Of a DNA stretch of 64,000 nt, positions 46,000 to 55,600 are shown piece after piece; the stretch's first letter is position 1; every line of letters begins with the position of its first letter. The stretch covers positions 90,001 through 154,000 of the forward strand of contig NZ_AHOO02000011.1 in assembly GCF_000244755.1 (NCBI RefSeq), read 5' to 3'. The translations under genes and the position numbers were made by a program. This stretch comes from Leptospira licerasiae serovar Varillal str. VAR 010. Lineage in GTDB: Bacteria; Spirochaetota; Leptospiria; Leptospirales; Leptospiraceae. The notes beneath the pieces were generated by a model. The model was given only the letters and a program-made list of their open reading frames with translations, made no database searches and was not told the origin of the DNA.

Positions 46000-47304
46000 C
46001 TAAGCGGAAGTAGTATAATCCTCTATACTCTTTCTCAAAGTATTATAGATCCAACGGAATTTTTCTTCGTTCTCTTCCAAAAGAGTGACCCTAAAACCGT
46101 CTCGATCCGTACAGAAAGAAGAAAGAGGAACCACACATATCCCGGTGGAAGCCAAAAGATAATACACAAATCGGCGATCCGGAGCACAATTCCCGAGAAG
46201 TGGTCGGATAAATTCCTCGGCCTTTGTATTAGAAATAGGAAGAGTCATCTTATCTCCCAGGACTCCCTTATCGAATGCAACGGTAAGATAAAATGCACCT
46301 TTAGGCTCCACTACAGTAACACCCTTAAGTCCTTTAAAGGACTCGGTTGCAAGTTTCGCTCTCTTCTTGAACTTCTCATTTCTTTCTTTTAAATGAGGAA
46401 GGAACTGAGGATGGGAATATACTTCCGGAATTGCCATCTGAGGAAGAGTGGTGGAACACACTTCCAGCATCTTAGCGTCTAATAGAGATTTTGCATAACG
46501 CGCAAAAACCGGATCTTTGTCCTTGTTGAAGATCTCCAACCAGCCGCATCTTCCTCCAGGCCAAGGAAATTCCTTGGAGACGGAACGGAGAGCCATTCCA
46601 GGCACCTTATTTCCGATCACTTCCGAGAGATGGATTGTTCCTGTTTCGGAATAATTTACATGAGCGTACGTTTCATCGCATATAAGCATTACATCATATT
46701 TTTCCGCGATCTTAACGATCTCACGCATTACATTTTTATCATATACTGCGCCGGTTGGATTATCAGGATTAATGAGAAGAATACCTGCAATAGAGTCGTT
46801 GTATTTGACCTTATTTTCTATATCCTCCAGATCGGGCATCCAACCCTGCTCCGGATTAAGATTATAGGTCATATGCTCGTAACCTGAATGAGCAGCTTCC
46901 GCAGAAGAAAGAGTAGAATACGCAGGACTTGGTCCGATTACCCGAGCCTCTCTTCGTAAAAAACCGAAAATTTTAGCGACCGCGTCTCCGAGTCCGTTAA
47001 AAAATAGAATATCGTCGGCGGTGATCTGCGCTCCGCCCCTTTCATTCACTTTGTCCGCTAAAAAATTTCTGGTCTTCTCAAATCCTTGGGTAGCCGTATA
47101 GGCCCAGGACTTATCTTCTAAGATCAGATCCGAAACGATTTTTTTCATCCAAGGAGCGACCTTCTCTCCTTTTTGGATGGGGTCCCCGATATTCTCGTAC
47201 GTAATCGGAACTCCTAGAGCTTCTAACTTTTTAGCGACTCCTACGATCTGACGGATCTCGTAAATGAGAGCATCAGCACCGCTATGAACGATATTTCTTC
47301 TCAT
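46000..47304 (-). CDS. PLP-dependent aminotransferase (class I/II)
   Basis: A 434-residue fold-type I aminotransferase. Motifs: GDPIQKGEKVAPW near the N-terminus, NPDNPTGAVYD (substrate loop), CDETYAHVNYSE, and RSVSKEFPWPGGRCGW with the PLP lysine at about 247. It is related to aspartate/alanine aminotransferases; the exact substrate is unknown. The longer N-terminus (MRRNIVHSGADALIYEIRQI) is characteristic of a branch that acts on alanine-like substrates, but I am not sure. Operon with murI. Confidence 0.85.
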   Translation of the reverse strand: MRRNIVHSGADALIYEIRQIVGVAKKLEALGVPITYENIGDPIQKGEKVAPWMKKIVSDLILEDKSWAYTATQGFEKTRNFLADKVNERGGAQITADDILFFNGLGDAVAKIFGFLRREARVIGPSPAYSTLSSAEAAHSGYEHMTYNLNPEQGWMPDLEDIENKVKYNDSIAGILLINPDNPTGAVYDKNVMREIVKIAEKYDVMLICDETYAHVNYSETGTIHLSEVIGNKVPGMALRSVSKEFPWPGGRCGWLEIFNKDKDPVFARYAKSLLDAKMLEVCSTTLPQMAIPEVYSHPQFLPHLKERNEKFKKRAKLATESFKGLKGVTVVEPKGAFYLTVAFDKGVLGDKMTLPISNTKAEEFIRPLLGNCAPDRRFVYYLLASTGICVVPLSSFCTDRDGFRVTLLEENEEKFRWIYNTLRKSIEDYTTSA

Positions 47305-47329
47305 GTCTAACCTTATGATTTTAGAAAAA

Positions 47330-48430
47330 TTATTTCTGTATCAATCGAACGGTCAGTTCTTCCAGGGATTTATTCCTGTAGATCCTAAGTTTTAACCTGC
47401 CGCCTAATCCTACTATTCCGACCTGTTCCCTCAGATCATTAATATTTTTAACTTGGACTCCGTTTGCTTCCATAATGAAGTCGTATCGTTTCAAACCGGA
47501 ACTTTCCGCAGAAGAACCGGGATCCATATCGTAAACCAGAACTCCCTTCCAATCCGAAGGGATTCCAAGAGTTTTTTTATGGTCAGGAAGTGGAACAGTC
47601 GCCATCACACCCAGAGTGGCAGGACGGATAATTCTGCCTTTGTTTTCCTCGATCAATTGAATGATCTTTTTGGCGTAATTCATCGGGATGGCAAAACCTA
47701 TACCGGTGTTCCTACCTGAGTCGCTTCGGATCAAACGATTGATCCCGATTACTTCTCCATATATATTCAGAAGTGGTCCACCGCTGGAACCAGGGTTGAT
47801 CATGCTATCAGTTTGGATATGGGTTTGGCCAGTCTCATCCAGATCTTCTCTATATTTTGCTGAGACAACACCCACGGAAAAAGATCTTTCCAAACCGAAA
47901 GGAGAACCGATCGCGATCGCCCAATCCCCTACTTCTATCTTATCCGAATCGCCGAAAGTAACCGGCTTGAGTCCGCTTCCTTCTTTGATTTTTAGAAGAG
48001 CGATATCCGCTCTTTCATGGCTTCCCACAAATTTAGCGGGGAAAACACTACCGTCGGAAGCGATTACTTCTATACTTTCCGCGTCTGAGATAACGTGAAA
48101 ATTTGTGACAACATATCCTTTTTCGTGGATTAGAAACCCGCTCCCGAAAGAGGAAAGTTTTTCGGTGCGGTAATCGAAATATTGGTACGGACTTGTGATC
48201 GCTTCCGTCTTTTTGGTTCGGATGGAAACTACTGAATCCTTTGAAAAATTGTAAACGTTCCGAAAAGCTTCCTGTAATTGGATCCCGGCTTTTTGGTCGG
48301 AATAACCTAAAGGTTTGCCGCCTCGGAAAAAGGAGGACAAACCTCCTTCTCCCGGAAGAATGAGGACGAATAGGAATAAAACCAAAAGTCCGCTATTGAT
48401 CCAAACGATTTTAGGAAGACGAACATTCAT
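47330..48430 (-). CDS. HtrA/DegP-like S1C serine protease
   Basis: A 366-residue protease with a single N-terminal membrane anchor (about 7-25), a trypsin-like domain with triad His in VVTNFHVISD, Asp in RADIALLK and Ser in NPGSSGGPLL, and one PDZ domain (about 265-360). It is the DegS type: one PDZ and an anchor in the periplasm. It removes misfolded envelope proteins or cleaves regulators. The start codon overlaps that of the divergent aminopeptidase. Confidence 0.9.
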   Translation of the reverse strand: MNVRLPKIVWINSGLLVLFLFVLILPGEGGLSSFFRGGKPLGYSDQKAGIQLQEAFRNVYNFSKDSVVSIRTKKTEAITSPYQYFDYRTEKLSSFGSGFLIHEKGYVVTNFHVISDAESIEVIASDGSVFPAKFVGSHERADIALLKIKEGSGLKPVTFGDSDKIEVGDWAIAIGSPFGLERSFSVGVVSAKYREDLDETGQTHIQTDSMINPGSSGGPLLNIYGEVIGINRLIRSDSGRNTGIGFAIPMNYAKKIIQLIEENKGRIIRPATLGVMATVPLPDHKKTLGIPSDWKGVLVYDMDPGSSAESSGLKRYDFIMEANGVQVKNINDLREQVGIVGLGGRLKLRIYRNKSLEELTVRLIQK

Positions 48431-49505
48431 GCAATCAGACTCAACCCACCTTCTACCTAACGGAAAGAATCGTCGACTCGGATTCTTTTCCGGGATACCT
48501 GTTTTGTTTCTTCTGTTCTTTTCCGGCCAAGGATGTATCCCTTATCTATATCATCTCGGAAAAGAACAGGCAAAGATCCTTCTACAAAGAAAAGCTATCC
48601 CGGAAGTTTTAGCCGATCCAGAAATACCCGAAACCACCAAAACAAAATTAAAAGAAGTGGAGAAGATCAGAGATTTCGGCGTCGGAAAATTGGCTCTCTC
48701 GCCGGAAGGTGGATTTAAAAGTTTTGTACAACTCGACCGACCGGCTATCGGCTGGCATGTAAGCGCTTGCCATCCATTAAAATTCGAGTCCTATACTTGG
48801 TGGTTCCCGATTGCCGGCACAGTGCCTTACAAAGGATATTTCCTATTAGAAAAAGCGAAAGAAGAAGAACAATACTTAAAAGAACAAGGCTTCGATACAA
48901 GAATACGTATCACAGCAGGATATTCCACTTTGGGATGGTTTGAGGATCCATTGTTCTCTTCTCAACTGTATGAAGATCCTGGAGATCTAGCCTCGATCGT
49001 GATCCACGAAATGGCCCACGCTACCGTGTATTTTCCCGGAGACTCCTTATTTAACGAAAGTTATGCGAGTTTTGTGGAAGAAGAAGGCTCGGACGAATAC
49101 GTCCTCAAGATCGGAGGTCCAAAACTTTTAGAGGAAAGAAAAAGATCTGAAGAAGAAACCAAACTTTATAAAAATTTAATTTTAGAGACTGCAAATCTTC
49201 TTAAGAATGCATATTCGGAAGGAGGCGCAGAAAACATCCTAAAGGCTAAAAAATCGGAGATCATTTCCGATTTTCGAAAAAGACTTATCCAAACAAAATG
49301 GACCAAGATCAATTCCAAAAAACTCGCTGAAAAAGATTGGAATAACGAAGACTTTATCGGAATTCTTCGTTACAATTCCGGAACTCAATATTTTAAGAAA
49401 AGATTCCAGGAAGTCGGAAGGGATTTTTTTAAATTCCATGAGGAAATGAGGAAGTTAAAAGAGAAAACGGTGGAGGAAAGAAAGGCACTATTAGAGGAAA
49501 AGTAA
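48429..49505 (+). CDS. Lipoprotein aminopeptidase-like metalloprotease (PF10023 type)
   Basis: A 358-residue protein from ATG 48429 with AGGAAG about 11 bases before it. The signal (residues 1-34) ends FSGQGC, a lipobox with Cys36 region. The zinc motif is IVIHEMAHATVYFPGDSLFNESYASFVEEEG: HEMAH plus a downstream Glu in NESYASFVE. Family name: putative aminopeptidase (PF10023). Probably anchored in the periplasm or outer membrane. The start codon overlaps the divergent protease start (CATG). Confidence 0.82.
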   Translation: MQSDSTHLLPNGKNRRLGFFSGIPVLFLLFFSGQGCIPYLYHLGKEQAKILLQRKAIPEVLADPEIPETTKTKLKEVEKIRDFGVGKLALSPEGGFKSFVQLDRPAIGWHVSACHPLKFESYTWWFPIAGTVPYKGYFLLEKAKEEEQYLKEQGFDTRIRITAGYSTLGWFEDPLFSSQLYEDPGDLASIVIHEMAHATVYFPGDSLFNESYASFVEEEGSDEYVLKIGGPKLLEERKRSEEETKLYKNLILETANLLKNAYSEGGAENILKAKKSEIISDFRKRLIQTKWTKINSKKLAEKDWNNEDFIGILRYNSGTQYFKKRFQEVGRDFFKFHEEMRKLKEKTVEERKALLEEK

Positions 49506-49521
49506 ATATTGGGAAATGATA

Positions 49522-49668
49522 TGTAGGAGCTCCTACAAAAGTGAGAGGTAAAATCTAATTGTAAAGATTTGGATTTTATGATAAGCAAGTAAGCGCTCTC
49601 CCACGGGCCACTCCCCCCTCCCAAACCAGGGTGGGGGCGATCTCAATACCCATGTTGGAACTCCAACA
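49522..49668. mobile_element. MITE-like element, copy 2
   Basis: A 147-bp segment bounded by TGTAGGAGCTCCTACA (49522-49537) and TGTTGGAACTCCAACA (49653-49668), with the same core as 35859-36006 (CCCACGGGCCACTCCCCCC, CAGGGTGGGGGCG). It sits in the convergent gap between the aminopeptidase and the giant TPR gene, ending 5 bases from the giant's stop. Confidence 0.55.
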
Positions 49669-49673
49669 GATCA

Positions 49674-52600
49674 TTATTCCTTCGAAATAAAGGAAGTCGT
49701 AAACAATCTATAACCGTTCCAATACTTGTCCACAGGATATATCTCTCTCATTGTATCCATGGTTTTCAAAAAACGATTCCGAAGAGAAGTTTTAGAGTCC
49801 TCTTTTCTGGAGGAGATCTCTTTCAAAAATCTTGAATTGTGAGTATCGGTTTGGAATCCCAGGTTTATGACCCCGGGTCCCTTCCAGAATTTTCCCAAAT
49901 AATATAATGAATCTCTTAAGTTCAAAGAAGCATTTCCGAAACCTTCTAAGAAAGAAGAGGCGAGCATCCAAACTCCTTGCAAAGATCCAGATTCCACTTC
50001 CGAGACGGACTTATTCCCGAATAAAATTCCCTTCTCTCTATCTTCGATCAAAGGAATCCGGACTACATGAAAAGGTGTGATTGTTTGATTTCCCCTTGGA
50101 GAAAGTTCCAAGTTCTCCAATTGAAGCAATTGAGAATACCAGTCCGGTGAATTTACATCGTCTTTAGTTACGATCCCGAATCCATCCCAAAATTCTTCTT
50201 TCTCTTTATGCACCGGATTTTTAAGCAATGTCTCCGGATCTGCAACATAATAGATCTCTTCTTCCGCCTTAGGCAAAATAGGAGCCAAAAAATGATAAGA
50301 AGAAAGATACAGATAGGTGGTCTTGTTTTTAGAAGGACGAATATTCTGACGTATCTCGGTCTCCAATGCCTCTCTCAATAAAACTTCCGCTCCACCTTTG
50401 TCCGCTTCTTCATTGTATTTATAAATAGAAGCTTTTACTTTTCGATTATCCTTGAAAGCAAGATCACCCTTGGATTTACCCTTAGTAAATTTGATATAAA
50501 AGGTTTTTAAACCTAGATCCATCAAAGCTAAAAACTCTTGGTTTTCGGGGATCTTCTCCTCTAAAAGAAAGGAAACTTTACTAAAATTGGGAAGGTCCGA
50601 ATAAAAGACGGAACGCCCAAACAAAGCGGAACGAACGGCCGAAATTTTATCCTTTATCAATCCTAGATCGAAGAATGTCTCCGAATCATTTTGCTGAAAA
50701 GAAAGAGTCTGCAGATATGTTATAAAATCATTAAGTTCTCTCCTGTCGGCAGGACTAAACTTTTTCTTCTTCCTATTTTTAACAAAACGATTCGTCAACT
50801 CCACAAATTCGGAAGACTTTTTGGAAGAAGCGTTTTCATATTCGGAAAGATATTCCGAAAAATCTGATTCGGATATTTTGTTTGTTTTTTTTCCTTCCAA
50901 ATAGGAAATTTTAGAATTAATAAACTCTATTTCAGATGAATAGAACTCATCCAAAATACCCTTTGATCTAGAAATCCAATATTTTGCCTTATCAAGATCT
51001 CCCCTGGAAAGATATGCCTTTCCGAATTCCAACATGATCTTGGTTTGTCTTGGAAAATTTTTCTTAAAACCTTCCTGTTCTACGAAGGAATTTAAAAATT
51101 CCTCCATTTCTTTTCCGGTTTCCTCCGGAAGAGAATAACGTAGCAAATCCAGCACGGAAGATCTGGATTCAGAATCTAATGTTTGGAACAGTGCTTTGGA
51201 AGAACTATGGATCTCGGAATACAAGGACAGAGGAGAGATCCTATGTCCCAGCTTTTTACGATTTTCTAAAAAAGCCAGATGCCTTGGATAATTCCTCTCT
51301 TGCGGATCCAATTCAATTTGATTGGAACTTTCAGGCCAATCCTCCTCTTCTTCCAAAAGAGATTTTTCTTTTCGTATACGAGCCTCCATCTTCTTCCAAA
51401 TTTCCAGATCCGATCCGGAAGAGATGAATTGTTTTGCAAACCCTAGCTGAGAAGTAGCAAGATCCGGGTAATAAGCCTCCAAGGCTAAATTAGAAAGTCT
51501 TAATCTATATAAGAATGGGTCGTATCTATCCGTTGAAATATTCGAATTTAAGGAATTGCCTGGAAATTTTCCCTCTTTTAACGCGAATATCCCGTTTAAA
51601 ATTTCATTCTTACCTTCCGGTAGCGGAATGTCCCCGCAATCCTTGTATTCCGTTTCCAGCAATCTGGAAAGACATAGATTCAATCCCAATTCTTTTTGAG
51701 AATTCACATCTCGATTTTCATAACGTAAGGAGAAAATTTTACTCAAAGAAAAATCAGGTTTTATTCTTTGATAAGCTCGGATCAGATCCGATTCAATTTT
51801 AAGGGCCAAATTGGAATTCGGCTCCGCGTAGGAACGAGCCTTATGCAGATCGGAAAACACTTCCGAAGAGTCCGAAATTCTTTCGCCCCTTCTAGACTTG
51901 GCAAAAAGTTTTTCCGCTTCCTGGTTCCTATGTCCCGATCTCTCCAGAGCTCTACCGAAACGAATTGCGGAGTTTGACACTCTTCCTGAAAAAATTTCTT
52001 CCAGAGATTCTTTTACACAAGTTTCTCCAGGACAAAGATACATCAAACTAACGCCGGAACCGGAAAGTCCTGTATATGCCTTTAAGATCTGGTGCCAGTT
52101 CGGTTTTTCGGAATATGTAAATATTACTGCCGCTAATCTATGCTCTCTTGAAAAAATTTCCCTGAGTTCTATAACGTTCTTCTTTCTTTCTCCGAAAGTA
52201 GAATCTCCTTTTACATCCGGGAAAGAGCTAACTAGAATATCAGTGTCTTCTAATATATCTGTCCAGGACTCGGAGTCTACCTTTCTGTATTTCCATCCGT
52301 CAATCGGTAAAAAAGAAGAGATCACTTTCGGAGTCCGCTCTTCCCTGCTTAGAACGGAAGAAGAAAGTTTAAAACCTATTCCGGGAATTAAAGAACCTAA
52401 TTTTTCACCTATGGAAGTATTTCCTGGATCTAAGATAAGATTACGACCGGAACTCTCAAAGTTGGAGGTAATCCAGCTTGTCGCCTTAGATTCATTTTCA
52501 AAATTTATGAACTTTAAAGCAGAATAATTCCTGATCCGAGCAAATACGGAACCTCTAGATTCTAATAAGCGAATTTCAGTCTCGTTTTGTTTTAGAACTT

Positions 52601-55600
52601 CCTCCTGAACTACGCCGAAAGGATCTAAGAACGCGGCATTTTTAGAAAGTTTGGATCTTAAAATTTCCAGCGATTTAGTGACCTGAGTCGCCGCTTGTGT
52701 GAGCGCAAGTTCTTCCTTTCTAACATCTCCTCTGATTTCCAGAGAGTTTTGGTATTTAGAATAAGTGTTTCGGTAGTTTTTCCAATCGGATTCAAATTTT
52801 ACGTATTCAGACCTGGCTTCCTTAAATTCCCAACTCCCCTTTTGAAAATTACGGAAGTTTAATAATCTCTGGAGTCTTGTCCAGTCGTTAAATGCGGTAT
52901 TTGTATTTCCCGAATCCAGCTCCGCTCTGATCTTCGTTTCGTACAAGTCTCTTAGCAGGAAACTTTTGTTGTCCGAGATCAAATGGAATTGTTTTCTCAG
53001 AAGGTCTTCCGCCTTGGATAACTTTGCCTTTGCGTTATCTGATCTTTTGGAGATTAGATCCAATCTTGCTTGGAGCACCCAAGTTTGGATAAGTTCCGCC
53101 CCGAAGTAGAATGTGTTGGCCATCTCTTCTGCAGCCTTTAAACATTCTTCTGCTCTTTCTAGATCCCCTAATCTGTAAAATACACTGGCTCTACTTAAAA
53201 AATGAAGTACCCTTTCTTTTCTTGAGAACGGATCCTTGGAGAGTCCGACAATCTCCTTTGGCAATCCGGATGGAGTTTCAAGCAAGGCGGAAGAGACTCC
53301 CAATTTTTCGAATCCTTCCAACCATTCTCCTTTTTTAAAATTCTCCTCTCCGGAATAATAGAGAACCGTCGCCTTCAGTATGTCAAAATCATAATATTGT
53401 TTATAAAATTCCTCCGAACATACTGAATTTCCCTCCAACTGATCTTCCGACCAGGAAGAAAGACAGACCTGCATTGATTCTCGTTTGAACCTGTTTAATT
53501 CTTCCAAGGCCTTGTTTAATTCTTCCGAATGATTATTTTTCTCTTTTTTGTCGGATGCTTCTATAGAAGCGAATAATGAATATAAATATCTTTTAAAGCT
53601 GCTCGAAGACCTTCCTGAAAGATTTGCGGAATCTTTAAGAAATTCATTCTCTTCTAAAAATGCTGATTTAGCGTTTTCGAATTCGTTCCTTTTATACTGA
53701 AAAAATCCAAGGTCAGCATAAGATTGGGACTGCACTAATTGTCCCGCCAGGGTCTTCTTAAGACCTTTTTTGTTAACGTATTCCAAACGTTTGTCCGTTT
53801 CTTCCGCGGCTAGACGATAGTTTTGTTCCAATACCAGGTTATTCACTCTTATCCCGGAAGATAATAGCGGCTGGAATACGGGAGGAATCGCCTCCGGAAA
53901 TCTACCCGATCCTGAAATACGAACGGAATCTGGAAGAACTGCCTCGAAAACGAAATCCCAAATAGAGTCCCAAACAGATTCCCAAAATTTAGGACTCACC
54001 TTTTTCGGCAGCCATAGAGTTTTGCGAGAATAAGCTTCCCTCTCCGCTTCTTTCAGATTTTCTTCCGACTTAGAGATATAACCTAATTTTTGATAAGAAA
54101 TTGCTAATGCATTTCTAATATTGATCGGGTCCACCAACCTGGACGGTTCGTTGAGTTCCAACGCCTCGGTTAGATAAGGAAGAGCTTGTGCATATTCTCC
54201 CAATTCCATATGGGACAGACCTGTCAAAGTCCTAAGTAATGTTAATTTTTCTCGATAACTTTGCAGGTTTTTGGCGTAGTCCGTTCCGGAATATAATTGT
54301 AGAAATTCGTTTTTTGAATAGATGTCCGACGCATTTTTTAACTTTCGGACTGCGTCTCCATACTTAGACATATACATGGAAGCCCGTGCGGAATTGAATA
54401 GGAACACCGCTTTCTGTCTATAATCCTCGAATTGTGCCTTGGATATTATATAATTTGAATACGATTCTACTAAGGAATATTGTTCATCCGCTTTAGGGTA
54501 ATTTTTCAGCAAGAAATAATTATTACCCAAATTCAATCTCAGATCGGAGAGGGCTTTTTTGTTTTGGAAATTTTCGCCAAGCAATTCTAAGATCTGGCTA
54601 TATAACTCAATATTCTCTTCAAAGTTTTTCTCGGGAAAATATTTAGAATATTCATCCTTGTATTTGTCTTCATCGAGCGGCTCTTTATCGCTCGGTTTTC
54701 TGGACTTCATGATGTCCACATATTGGTATAACCAACCTAAAAGTTGGTAAGCGTCATGATAAGTAGGCTCAGCAAATATGATCCATCTGAGCTCATACTC
54801 CGCTTGCTTATAATCACGAAGAGCGGCCTCTTTTTTGATCCGATCCATTGTCCCGGAATTATAATAATAAGTCTCCCGGATCACGGACCGATTGATCAGA
54901 TAGTATGCATATCCATACAATGTGGCAAGATCCAAGAAGGCCCGAGCCCGAGGTAGGATCTTTTCCTTCTCGAAATATTGGTCTATATATACGAGACCTT
55001 CCTTTTTATCCAATGGATCAAACTCAAGAGGATTCAAATTTCCTAAAATACCAGAAGCGTTCTTTTCACTCACAGATCTGGCTAATTTGAAGGAAGTATC
55101 CACCATTAGTTTTTGGTAATAGATGGCATAATCCTTGTAAACGGTGTCCTGAAAGAGGCTTTTACTCTTTGCCAGGAACATATTCTCGGTATTATAAAAA
55201 TAGTGAAGAGAAGCTTGGAAGAAGTCGGACCTGTTCTCATAGTTCCGAGCAAGATTCTCGAAATAGATAAAGAACCTTTCCATCTCCTTATCAGAGATCT
55301 CAACTCCGGAGTCATGATCATAATTTTCAAGAAATGTTCGAAGTGATTCCAAAGAATAACGAACACTTCCAAGTCCTTTAAAATTAGAAGATCTTAATAG
55401 ATGGATTTTAAGGAACAGAGGATCTTTCGGATTAATCTCCTTCAGCAAAGACTCCAAAAGAGAATTACTTTCCGCGAATGCACCCTGCCCGGAAAGTCCC
55501 GCAGCCTTTGTATACATTAAAAATCTATACAATACCGGAGAACGTTCTTTGATCCTATTCGAAGATTCTATTTTTTCAGATAGAGAAATTTTTTCCGAGT

